Assembly (NCBI GenBank): GCA_019914945.1
Contig: CM034100.1
Span: forward strand, 261,209 to 325,208
Direction of reading: 5' to 3'
Length of the DNA stretch: 64,000 nt
From: Typha latifolia
Lineage: Eukaryota > Streptophyta > Magnoliopsida > Poales > Typhaceae
The stretch's first letter is position 1; every line of letters starts with the position of its first letter. Position numbers and translations under genes: made by a program. Below, one piece after another: positions 26,085 through 36,487 of the stretch. Below the pieces are notes generated by a model. That model ran no database searches. It saw only the letters and a program-made list of their open reading frames with translations, and was not told the DNA's origin.

Positions 26085-27449
26085 TTAATTATTTTCTGAC
26101 ACTTTCAAAGGATCATTAGTTGTATATATACTTATATTCTTTGGTTAAAAAATCACTAGGTTGGAAACGATATGACCAAAGATTGTATCTTTTCTCCCTT
26201 TCATTGATAGTATATCTATGGACTGAAACACAATTTAGTATGGAAGAAAACTAGGTTTGTCATTGAATTGGCAAGTTAATTAATGATGAAAACTGTGTCC
26301 AGCTCCTTTTTTTGTCTAATCCTTGTAGGTAGGTGGTATGAAAAGGATAACCCTTAGTCTCCAAAGCATATAAGAATGTTATTAAAATCCATATGCCAAT
26401 AGAGTATTAATTCCATTTCCCCCATAAAAAAAAGTTATATAATATTTTTTTTTTCACTCTTTAATTTTCATTCTTTGTTTCTAGAGGGACTGAATGACAT
26501 CTTTAATCAAGAGCCAAAAAACAATTTGGAGGACAATAGGAAGTAAGAAATTGACTCAAATACTGTTGGTTTAACATATATATTTAAATTGAAGTGTTTT
26601 TATTTCTTATAGGTAAGCAAACTTATGTTGGGTGGTATGCTTTTTGCTTATGGAATGAGATAGGCGAATAGTAGAAGAGAGGAGAGAGAATTTTTAAAAT
26701 AGTTTAGTCAAATCAAGAGTAACATTATAATTGAGCTTATATATGAAATAATTTGAATAATATTTCTAATCAAGAGCATCGATAAATTTTTTTAGCCTAG
26801 AATAACATTTTCTAATATAACATAAGGTAAAAAAAAAGAAGAAGATAATACTGAAGCAAATGGGAGCTACCTGTATTATATAATTTATTGTTCAAATCAT
26901 CAGTGCACAGTGAAAGCAAATGAAAGTAGAGTACTAAGCAAAAATCAATAACCTATATTTGTTTTAGTGACCTAACTTTGCTTAAAGAATCCAAACACAT
27001 GCGTTCAACAGAGACAACAAACCCCAATTGAAGGTTTTAAAAGAAAGTTATGACTTGTTTATGTGATCTATGCTGTTTGAATAAGAGCCATGATTGGATG
27101 TTTATAAAAATTAAAATGGTACTGTGAAACACTTGGGCAGAAATCAGGACGACTGTTAGTCATATTTGTTGAGTTTTAGTTTTAAGTGTAACTAATCCCT
27201 CAGTACTTATCTCTCTGCAGCTTGGTGCCCACACATATGAACTGATTAGTATAATAAGATACTGATCTAGATTCTAGACCTAGTGTAGCTGTAAGGCTTT
27301 GGTGTATTAAGGAAATTATATGTTCACGTATGTACGTGATTTTATATATAGGTCATTCTCAAGTTCACCAGGTTTATAGTAAATGTTCATTAATGTGTGT
27401 TAAATCCTACTTGAAATGATCTGATGCATCACAGGATACATGCAAAAAT

Positions 27450-27478
27450 ACACACACACACGCACACACACACACACA
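27450..27478. repeat. (CA)n microsatellite
   Basis: About 29 bp of CA units with one G interruption, about 0.8 kb upstream of the zinc-finger gene. Confidence 0.9.
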
Positions 27479-28034
27479 TATATGCTAGAAATCATGTGTA
27501 TACACGAAGTCCTTTTTGTTTTTCTCTTATATACACAAGTCCACATTCAAAGCATACGTACATGGAATTTAAGATAGAAGTTATTATAAGAAGTAAACAA
27601 TTCGAGAACATAGATCTATTGTCAAAACTGAACTTGATCAAAGTGAGATACTAAATTATGACTGTTGTTGAAGTGTAAGAGACCACTTAGAATGATGGTC
27701 ATCGAGATTAGGCTGTTTCGTAGTTAGGAAGTTGTTTATTTATCATATTGGCGTTGTCAAAAGTGTACGTTTTTCTTTTTCAACAATATATATACTCTCT
27801 TTTCTTTTTTCAACAAAAGAATAATATAATTAATTCTGTCCTTAACATCAAGAGCTGTCTTGTGAGAAGACCCTCCCAAGTAGCTACTATTGGATGGATG
27901 CATAACAAACTCATCAGACAATTAAAAGCATAGATAGCTCCATAAACATATTCATCTACATGACCAATCTCCAGAAGACTTTTTATCTTCGCTGCACAGA
28001 TTTTCCATGTACTTTTCTATGTCTCCAACTTGGA

Positions 28035-28040
28035 TATATA
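28035..28040 (+). promoter_or_regulatory. Probable TATA box of the zinc-finger gene
   Basis: TATATA lies about 35 bp before the first copy of the 119-bp duplication. If it is used, transcription would start near 28065 and the mRNA would contain both copies of the duplicated leader. Confidence 0.5.
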
Positions 28041-28071
28041 GATGCTTTTTCACGATCTAGTTATATCCATC

Positions 28072-28309
28072 TAACAAAATCCTCACTAACACACATCTAG
28101 CTCAGCTAGCTAGCATCATCCAGGAGTTCGATCTCCCCTTCCCTCAGATCTCCGTAAGACTCAAGAGCTAGCACCATGGATCAAACAAGGTAACAAAATC
28201 CTCACTAACACACATCTAGCTCAGCTAGCTAGCATCATCCAGGAGTTCGATCTCCCCTTCCCTCAGATCTCCGTAAGACTCAAGAGCTAGCACCATGGAT
28301 CAAACAAGG
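28072..28309 (+). repeat. Perfect 119-bp tandem duplication over the 5' UTR and start codon
   Basis: Copy 1 (28072-28190) and copy 2 (28191-28309) are identical by eye. Each runs from TAACAAAATCC through the leader to ATGGATCAAACAAGG. The true coding sequence begins in copy 2. In copy 1 the same start codon (28176) is followed after five codons by TAA, which is the first three bases of copy 2, so it makes a minimal upstream ORF encoding MDQTR. The lack of any divergence points to a very recent duplication or to an assembly error. Confidence 0.97.
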
Positions 28310-29185
28310 TATTGGATGTTGGCGAGAAGGAAGTCAAGCGAAAGGCCTTTCCTCAACCCTGGAATCACGAGGGTCGCCGTCGGCTCCTCCCACAGCGAGT
28401 CATGGGAAGAGCAGGCCTTTGCAGAAGACTCTGCCGGCCACTTGGGTGGTTGCATATGGCCTCCAAGGTCCTACTCGTGCAGCTTCTGCAGAAGAGAATT
28501 CCGATCGGCACAAGCGCTCGGCGGTCACATGAACGTGCACCGGAGAGACCGGGCGAGGCTCAAGCAATCATCCTCAAGTCCTCCTAGTGATGAAACCCAT
28601 GATCATGGAGTTGATCAGAATCACCATGTCAATCCATGCACATCACAAGCTACACCATATGCTCCTCAGGTTGGTTCCGAGATGTACAATTGTAACCCTA
28701 ACCCTAATTCTATCTGTGGTGTTGTTGCTTCTCCTCTCCCTCCTCCTAAAGCCTCAGCTTCATCGGCAAAAAATAATTGGAGAGAGCAGCACATCTTGAT
28801 CTCTCCTTCCTATTCTTCATCTGTGATCCTAGATATCCAAAAAGAATCCTTTTCATCCACCGCTCTATCCACTAAAAATCTAATACCCAAACAGATACTT
28901 ACCGTTCCAGGATTAAGAGATGGAAGAGATAATAATTCAAAGATAGGGGAAGTGAGATGCCGATTACAAAGAGACTCCGGCGACGACGATGATGAGATGT
29001 TCACTTGTAGCAAGAGAAGAAGAATTGATACAATATTACCTTTCTATGTGAAACCTTCTTCAAGCAATCGGCAACTACAAGAACAACAACAACAACCACC
29101 ACCGGGAGTACTAAAACTTTGCCCTAGTCCTATTGAAGAACTAGATCTCGAGCTCCGGCTCGGAGATCCCCCAAAAGTTAAGTAG
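28295..29185 (+). CDS. SUPERMAN-like single C2H2 zinc-finger repressor
   Basis: Probable nuclear transcriptional repressor of the SUPERMAN/RBE/ZFP10-11 class. It is intronless and 296 aa long. The single plant-type EPF finger has Cys62, Cys65, His78 and His82 around the signature QALGGH (73-78), in the context [19 protein letters not shown]. The finger is followed by [12 protein letters not shown], as in SUPERMAN relatives. A basic SKRRRID patch lies near residue 240, then a glutamine run. The C-terminus carries the EAR repression motif LDLELRL (283-289), which recruits TOPLESS-type co-repressors in this family. The start at 28295 is the second of two identical start contexts made by the 119-bp duplication; the first gives a five-codon upstream ORF. 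SUPERMAN relatives control floral or organ development, but the exact orthologue is unclear. Confidence 0.93.
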   Translation: MDQTRYWMLARRKSSERPFLNPGITRVAVGSSHSESWEEQAFAEDSAGHLGGCIWPPRSYSCSFCRREFRSAQALGGHMNVHRRDRARLKQSSSSPPSDETHDHGVDQNHHVNPCTSQATPYAPQVGSEMYNCNPNPNSICGVVASPLPPPKASASSAKNNWREQHILISPSYSSSVILDIQKESFSSTALSTKNLIPKQILTVPGLRDGRDNNSKIGEVRCRLQRDSGDDDDEMFTCSKRRRIDTILPFYVKPSSSNRQLQEQQQQPPPGVLKLCPSPIEELDLELRLGDPPKVK

Positions 29186-32100
29186 TAAGGCCGGAGCCGT
29201 TCTTGTGACTAAGTGAAAATTATGTCTTGCTTTCATGCATATTCATCTGTATGTTTCCTCCTCAAACGTTTGATATTTTTCTGTCTCCCCTTTTTTTCTT
29301 CTCATGTTTTGGTCAATGACCATGTTTCATCTTTCAAATCGATTGCCTTGAGCGTGTATCTTTCATATCACAAATTGTAACCATGAGATAGACACTGTGA
29401 GATACATTTTAGAAAAATTTCAATTTTAAGAGAAAAATTGAGTACAATTTATAACGTCGTATACCAAGCATCTTACTTCTTGTTTTTATGGACCAAGGCA
29501 AGTTCAGATAATTAGAAGTTATGTTTCTAGATGAGATTAGCTATTTATCTTGCAAGAGTAATATAAGTGATATATCGAGAAACTAATCATAATACATGTG
29601 CTCCGACATTGCTGAAAATATAGTAATGACTATTCTAACATAATATTAAAGTCAGGTCGATCGGTCCTTTTACAAAAGAAAATTGCAGAAATATTGTCCT
29701 CTCTTCACTTTCTAGTTTTGCCTCTTTTATTGTATCCTCTGAAGGACAAGTACATCGATCAATTATGTGTTTGCTTTGCTGCATTATCTAGAGTCATTAT
29801 ATGCATAAATGTATATTCTTATCTCTGATCTTGTGTTTTGATATCTTGCACATTAGGGTAACAAGGTGGCAGTTTCATTAATTATAAATGGTATGATTTC
29901 ACATTTAACTTGTATTTGTATGATTGTCAAGCTTGGATTTAAGTCATACGAAAGAGTGAATTCATTAATTATTAGTGTTCCACTAACAAATAATGTTACC
30001 CTCCTGATGTGTGTATTGTTATAGATAGAGAGATAGAGAGATGATGATGTATGAATATGTATGATGTTTGATGTATGATGTATAAAGAGCAAGCACTGAG
30101 TAGTTGAAGTGCATGGGAAGTGATGAGGGTTGTCTTCTTTCCTGCTTACCAAGCTCCAGTCACTGACACATTCCAACACTAGAAGTAAACCACATGCATG
30201 TGAGTCTGTTTTAGGATATATGCGCTCTGAATGCATCAGTACATGGATACCCTTTTCTAATAGTATTCCACCATGAGCCAAAACCCTCTTCTCCATAAAT
30301 TCACCTGTTTATATTCCCTTTTCATTTCCCCCTTCCCAAAGCTTCACACGCCACAGAAACCCCAACTACTTCATGGAATCATTCAATTTTACTAATCCAC
30401 AAGGCATAACCTCACCCGCATTATGCGCTTATCTCCTTTTGTTTCATCTTCTTCTTCTGCATGGATTTGAAAGAAGACTTAGCACTTGAAAACATGCAGG
30501 ATACCTGGATAGACCTATCAGCGCACAAATCTAGCTACCTATATATACACATATATATATTTATGTGTGTCAACTTTGACTTAATGGCAGCTTTCAGAAG
30601 ATTTTTATGATGGGCCACAGAGAATTCAAGAACATACCCAGCAACTGCTTTCCTCAAGAAGGATGGAGATGGAGAGAATAGGATGAGAAAGGAGAGTGTG
30701 GGGAGAAGCGTTGTAAAGATGGGAGTTACCCAAATGGTGCAAGAGAGTTTGGTTCTCCACAGACTACTGTTTGTGTGTAAGGGGTGGTCATAAAGGAGAT
30801 CTAGGGCGGACTGGCTTTGTCTTGTCTTGCGTTGCAGCGTTGGGATGTTTAGCTACTGGACAAGTTTGTGCAGTGGGGAGAACAGGTACAAATGTGGAGA
30901 AAGTACAAAGGTATGTGACTGGTGATGGAGAAGCACATGGTAGCCATGGATATACTCTCTTTATTAATGTTTATTTTGTAGGGCAACAGGCTATCTCTCT
31001 CTCTCTATATATATATATATATACAATTGAACAAAGGAATGAGAAAATGAGGTTTTTGGGGGGGAGTTTAATTAATTGAAGGAGATGAGTTCTCTAGTGA
31101 GCTTAATTAGGAGATGCTGTGGTACAGTGCGTGTATGCTTAATAATTATCTCAAGAGAATATGGAATCAAGAGTACTGTACAGTGTTATTATTGTTTAAT
31201 TAGTGGATTAGAACAACAGACAACTTGAGCATTATATTTAATCCTCTCACAGGATGTGGTAGATTCTCTCTCTTTCTCTCTCTCTCTCTTCAAATATAAT
31301 AGGCGGAGAACCATAGTCATGCATGCACGCAATTTCACTGACATGCTCATCAAGTGCATCTCCAATCAAATGCATGCATCTTCATGTATACATATATACA
31401 TCTTTATACCAAAGCTTAAACATCAGTATAAGAGCAGCACCTTAATTATTATTATTATTATTTTTTAACACAAGACAAAAAAAAGGGCTTTGATTTACTA
31501 CGAAACAAGAGAGTTAAACAACTAAACTACCTCGGCTCCAAAGTAGAAGCAGGATACCCTAACAAAGTAAACCACACTACTCCACCAACTAACCAACACA
31601 CACCCAAAGCAGAACAACATCAAACAACTACTACCTCACTTACTAACCCAACCACCACCAAAACAACTTCATACACCCGTATCACATTCACATGTTTAGC
31701 CACAAAATTACAGATCTATTGCAGTGCAGCTTAAGTTTAAGCATTAAATTTAGAATCTATCATGTCATTGGTTGTAAATTAGGGCCTCGAACCTGTGAGA
31801 TTTGAAGGTCGATTGCGGTCAAGTCTGCTCAGAACGAGCCCGTTCAAAAAGCCCAACTTTGTGGTCTACTGGTCAATATGGGCCCAATTGGCCCAACTAA
31901 GCACTAGACCCAATCTGGCCTTCGTCTATCTCTCGCATTAGATTTCTTTTGGCAGGAGGGATAAATTTACTGTTCATACTCTCTATTTTAGCCTATTTAT
32001 AGATCAAGATATATGTTTTATCAAATCCGTGCAAAAGAATTATTCTGGGTTAAATTTACACTAACATTATTAGAGAGAGTTATATAAAAAGAGACTATTT

Positions 32101-32858
32101 TATCAACTATAAACATTTAGTTTATTAAAATGACTAAAAAACGGTAAGCCAAAAGGCAAATTAATCTTCACCAATTTAGAGCGCAATTAGCCTAAGATCC
32201 AGAATCTAACCTAGTACTTCTTTAGTATACTAAGTTGAGGTATATTATGAATTTGGTATTTAGATTTGGTTATATATGATGTATAAAGTTTAGTTGATTT
32301 GAGTATAGGTCAATTAAGTATAAAGATTATTTTTATAATATAATGAATTTAACGTAGGGGTTTGATTGAATTCAATTAACAGATTAATTAACGAAATATG
32401 ATAATAATAATAATAAAATATGACTCAGATTGATAAATAAATAAAAAAAACAGAGGAAAACGAGGGCATAAACGGTAAACGGTGTTAAATGAAGATTACT
32501 TAAATTGTTAGTTAAAGCCAGTGCTACTAAAAGGTACGGAGTACCGAGTCTTAGTTTTATAGTTTGTATGGATTCCAATCACGTGACGTGGGCCATGACG
32601 CCATGGCCCAGAGTTTCTCTTTCATACATCCCCTTTCTTCCTGGCTCCTGGCTCCTCTGACTGAATGCATCCCTTCCCGTCTTTTCGGTGTGAAAAGACC
32701 ATAACTATTGCCCATTCCTCGGACTTCTGTCAGACAGACTCTTCTGGTACTCCGTAAGAGACAAATCATGACAGCGTGAGAGACAATAATACATTACTAC
32801 AAAAACTCCCTCCTCCTTTGTGGGCACCGATCCATTGAACGTAGCTCAGTCCCCAGCT

Positions 32859-32910
<52 letters not shown>

Positions 32911-33024
32911 TTATTTCTCCATCTTTCTATCTTTCTTCCTTTTTCTTCTATTCTTTTGTTGCTTCCAGTATGCTACCGCTTTTCTTCTCTCCCATCTCGC
33001 CGCCTTGGCATTTCGTCGAACATC
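29186..33024. other. Spacer between zinc-finger gene and ethylene receptor
   Basis: It contains the 3' UTR of the zinc-finger gene, AT-rich sequence, a short purine-rich stretch near 30650-30720, TA and CT runs near 31000 and 31270, and the receptor 5' region with a CT/CA run. No coding exon was recognised. The reading frame at 29853-30296 (minus) has no family resemblance. Confidence 0.55.
32860..32910. repeat. (CT)n followed by (CA)n upstream of the ethylene receptor
   Basis: CT units at 32860-32900 run directly into CA units at 32901-32910. They lie 115-165 bp before the assigned start codon, probably inside the 5' UTR. Confidence 0.9.
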
Positions 33025-36000
33025 ATGCAAGCGTCCGCCTACGCCAGCTGCGCCGGCTGCGAGGAAGACCCGTCCCTGCTCTTGAGCGTCGAGAACATCC
33101 TTCGATGCCAGAAGGTGAGCGATTTAATGATCGCGCTCGCCTACTTCTCCATCGCCCTCGAGCTCTTTTTCTTCGTCACCTGCTCCGCCATCTTCCCCTT
33201 CCGGTGGATCATCTTCCAGTTCGGCGCGTTCATTGTTCTCTGCGGGCTCACCCACCTCGTCGCCACCTTCACTAACTCCTTCGTCTTCCTCTTCGCCCTC
33301 ACCGTCCTCAAGTTCCTCACTGCTTTGGTCTCTCTCGCCACCGCCTTCTCCATCATCCCCTTGATCCCGCAGATGCTGCGTGTCTTTGTTAGGGATGGGC
33401 TCCTTCGCCAGAAGGCCAGGGATCTGGATCGCGAGTTGGGGCTCATCCGGCGGCAAGAGGCTGCTTCGTTTCACGTGCGGATGCTCACGGCGGATATCCG
33501 CCGCACGCTAGACCGCCACACGATTCTCGAGACAACCCTGATCCAGCTCTCCAACGCGCTCTTCCTTCAAGACTGTGCAATTTGGATGCCGATGACCCCC
33601 TCTTCCATGTCCCTCACCCACCGGCTCCATCCCGAGCCCCACTGGCTCGAGCTGGTCTCAATCGCCTCCGCCGATCCCGACGTCGTTGAGGTCATTAAAA
33701 CCACAGGCGTCGTGTTACTTAAATCCAATTCTCCTTTGGTGGCAAGCGCTACTGGGACAATGACGCCGGTTGGCTCGGCAGCCGCAAAAAGGTTGCCGTT
33801 GCTACAATTCGGTGAGGGTGGCGGAAAGCCAGAACTTGTAAAGAATTCGCAGGCATACGCTATACTTGTCCTGGTGCTTCCCCCTCGTGGGAACAAGAAT
33901 TGGACAGACTATGAGCTTGAGATTATTGAAGTGGTCGCCGACCAGGTGACGGCTGCTCTCTCGCATGCTGCTGTTCTTGAAGAGTCCCTGCTTATTAGGG
34001 AGAAGCTCCTGGAGCAGAATCTATCATTGGATCTAGCGAACCAAGAAGCTGTCCTGGCGAAGAAGTCACGGGATTCGTTCCAGAGCATGATGACGCAGAA
34101 ATTGGTTGGGCCGATTCGTTCAATGGCTGCTATGCTCTCACCATTGCAGCTGGAGAAGCTCAGCTTAGAGCAGATGGCCATGGTGAGAGGGGGGCTTGTG
34201 TTGTCTTCCCTTATGGAAGAAGCTGCCCAAGTTGGTAAATTTGAGAATGAGAAATTGGATTTGGAGCTCAAATTACGGCCATTTCACATCCAATTTGCAG
34301 TAGAGGAAATTTTGTTCACATCAAGGATTTTGTGTGCTTGCCAAGGTGTATCATTTGAATTCTCTGTTTCTGGGGAAAAACTCGGACCTGTGGTTGGTGA
34401 TGGAAGACGGGTAATTCAGGCCGTGTTGTGTATGGTGAGGAGTGCGTTGGATTTTGGGGATAGAGGGACTGTCTTCCTTCAAGTTTCTGCAGAAGGTGCT
34501 TCTAGAGCTGGAAGCTTCGAAACCAATCACATATCGGGGGAGCAGAATGCTAGTAACGTTATGATTAAATTAGAGTTTGAGGTCAGGAGAACTTGTTTAC
34601 TTACAACGAATAATAGAAAGGGTGCAGAGAAGCCTGGAGACAGAGTTCCTGGCCATGCCCGTAATCTTCGAATCTGTGAGAAGCTGGCAAGAGTAAGTTC
34701 TCTTGGTTACTTCAGCTCATATGAAGCGCTTCTTTACCTTAATTATCCATTACTGTGAGCTATCTTATTCTGGCAATACAAAACTTGTTCTTTGAATCTG
34801 GGATTTTGTGCTTCCAAAACCTATTCTCACTATGCAAGGTCAACATTAATAATTCCATTAACTTATTCATCAAACAGGATTGATGCGAAAGAAATATGAC
34901 TGAAAAGAAAATTGAACGCATTAGGGAGTAGAAGAAAGCATGCTTATATATTATTTTGGCTTTTCATCGAATTGCTTATTCTATGAATCTAGAATTTTGT
35001 TGAATTGGCATGTGATGAAAGTTCATGTGCAATTCTGTATATGGTGGACAATAACTTCAAAGAGCACCATATGGTCGTAACTTTGTTATATTTTCTTTTC
35101 TTATCATTTTCATTGTTATCATAAAGTACTGTAGATTCTTTACGTTTGGATGAACTACAAAATGGTAAATATTATTATAACTTCAGAGAATATTTTTATA
35201 CCTTTTTGAAACCAATCCACGATTTCCATTGTATTATCAGTATTTCTAAGTATTTAAATTGCCTCCGATGTTTAATTCTCAGACCCTGGAAATAGTTGTA
35301 ATTTTACTTCTTGTAAGAGGTTAGCACAAAAATTGAACTATTTAATTAGATGACAAACTCGACAATATGTAGCTAGTGAGCTAAGCATGAGGAAATGCAA
35401 AAGATCTTTTAGTATCAGTCCCTGTTTTCTTGGAATTTTAATAAATCTTCTGGCATTTAATCCATTCTAACCTGAGACATTTCTCGTGGAGGCTGATGTG
35501 TGATTTATTTGTGCAGCTCATGCATGGGGGTTTTTCAATTTCCTCGTTATCACCAGATCTACAGAGAAATATGAAGTTGCTTATCAGATTGCAGCGAGGA
35601 CAATCAGGGAACGAACTGATTTACCCAAGGTATATGCAGCTTGACACAAGTAGATGCTCATTTATAGGGATGAAAATTCTCATGCTGGATGGTGATCAAT
35701 ATAACATATCCATTACTTCAAAGCTTCTTGAAAAGATAGGGTGTCAATTATCGATAGCATCATCGTGGTACCACTGCTTGGAGATGCTGCATCTGAAGGG
35801 CAACAAATTCCACCTTTTACTAATTGACCTACAGATTCTTGAGGCTAATGGACTTGAAATTTCCACTCGCATTAAGAAGCTTCAGATAGAAAATTGTCCT
35901 CTGATTGTTGCCTTGACTGCCAAGACCGATGCTGACACAAGGGAACGTTGCCTTCAGGAAGGAGTGCATGGTGTAGTATGTAAGCCAGTTATACTCCAAG

Positions 36001-36062
36001 ATATGGTAGAAGAGTTACAGCAAATCACCCAGAAAATACAAGCTCCACCGCTTTTACTTTGA
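33025..36062 (+). CDS. ETR2: Subfamily II ethylene receptor (ETR2/EIN4 type)
   Basis: ER-membrane ethylene receptor and negative regulator acting through CTR1. Exons 33025-34692 and 35517-36062 give 737 aa; relatives have about 760-775. Cys9 and Cys12 match the N-terminal disulfide cysteines of the family. Three hydrophobic helices follow (about 33-115), with the copper/ethylene ligands Cys73 and His77 in VLCGLTH. A GAF domain follows, beginning at LDRHTILETTLIQLSNALFL. The kinase-like region has no phospho-acceptor His: the H-box equivalent reads SFQSMMTQKLVGPIRSM. ATP-binding boxes are not recognisable, as expected for subfamily II. The C-terminal receiver keeps Asp614, Asp616, phospho-acceptor Asp660, Thr690 and Lys712. 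The start is the first in-frame ATG; the usual extra N-terminal hydrophobic segment is not in frame (see finding). EIN4 is the alternative name. Confidence 0.9.
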
Positions 36063-36487
36063 CCTAGCAATCAACAGTGTTTTATTTTATTTATTTATTT
36101 TTTTTTTTCATTAGGAATCCTTTTATCAGGTTATAGAAATCTTAGAGAAGGGTTGGGGCACAGGATAAGTTCAGTCAGTGTTCGTTATTTTAGTAGAATT
36201 TGAGAATTTGTATCATCATTCCAGTGGCAATGCAAGTCATTCATTCATTTCCTTCCTCTACTTTCCGGAATGCGGTTGACTGTTACTAAGCAGTGGTGTT
36301 TGTTCGCTCCAGATATACCTGCTTTGAGTTAGAAATGTGCAAGGAGGTAGCTATCATTTCAATAATTATTCAACTCTCAACAGAATGAGGTGCAAATGGT
36401 TGAACATCGATGTACAAAATTTGCGTTAGATTCCAGAAAACACGAAGCGCCTTGAGCACAGCACCATGAAGCAAAAGAATTCATGAT
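36063..36487. other. Convergent 3' spacer, ethylene receptor and PTAC16
   Basis: About 425 bp between the two stop codons. It must contain both 3' UTRs and polyadenylation signals, so overlapping transcripts are possible. No gene is visible. Confidence 0.6.

Larger units (their letters stand above)
19131..28071. other. Nine-kilobase spacer without a recognised gene
   Basis: After the PP2C promoter this region is AT-rich and contains only short, unrelated reading frames. It holds a G-rich tract (19693-19714), a (TA) run (20732-20763), a (CT) run (21451-21491), a partial MITE (from 21897), a complete MITE (25900-26084) and a (CA) run (27450-27478). The stretch from about 22.3 to 25.7 kb is less AT-rich and could be transcribed, but I cannot assign a product. 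The final kilobase is the promoter of the zinc-finger gene. Confidence 0.55.

Noticed and set aside
28120..28140. tRNA T-arm-like sequence GGAGTTCGATCTCC
   Set aside because: The stem does not pair over five bases and no anticodon or acceptor arms surround it. It lies in the zinc-finger leader and is duplicated with it.
29853..30296. 147-codon minus-strand frame
   Set aside because: No family resemblance, low-complexity Ile/Ser/His content, and AT-rich repeats inside. Treated as a chance frame.
30590..30760. Possible miR396-like precursor (CCACAG near TTCAAGAAC)
   Set aside because: The pieces are not arranged as the mature miRNA and no matching star strand is nearby.
32956..33024. Extended receptor start giving MLLPVCYRFSS before MQASAYASC
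   Set aside because: The first codon at 32956 is TTG, not ATG. In a plant nuclear gene the first in-frame ATG is at 33025, so this extension is not used as a start.
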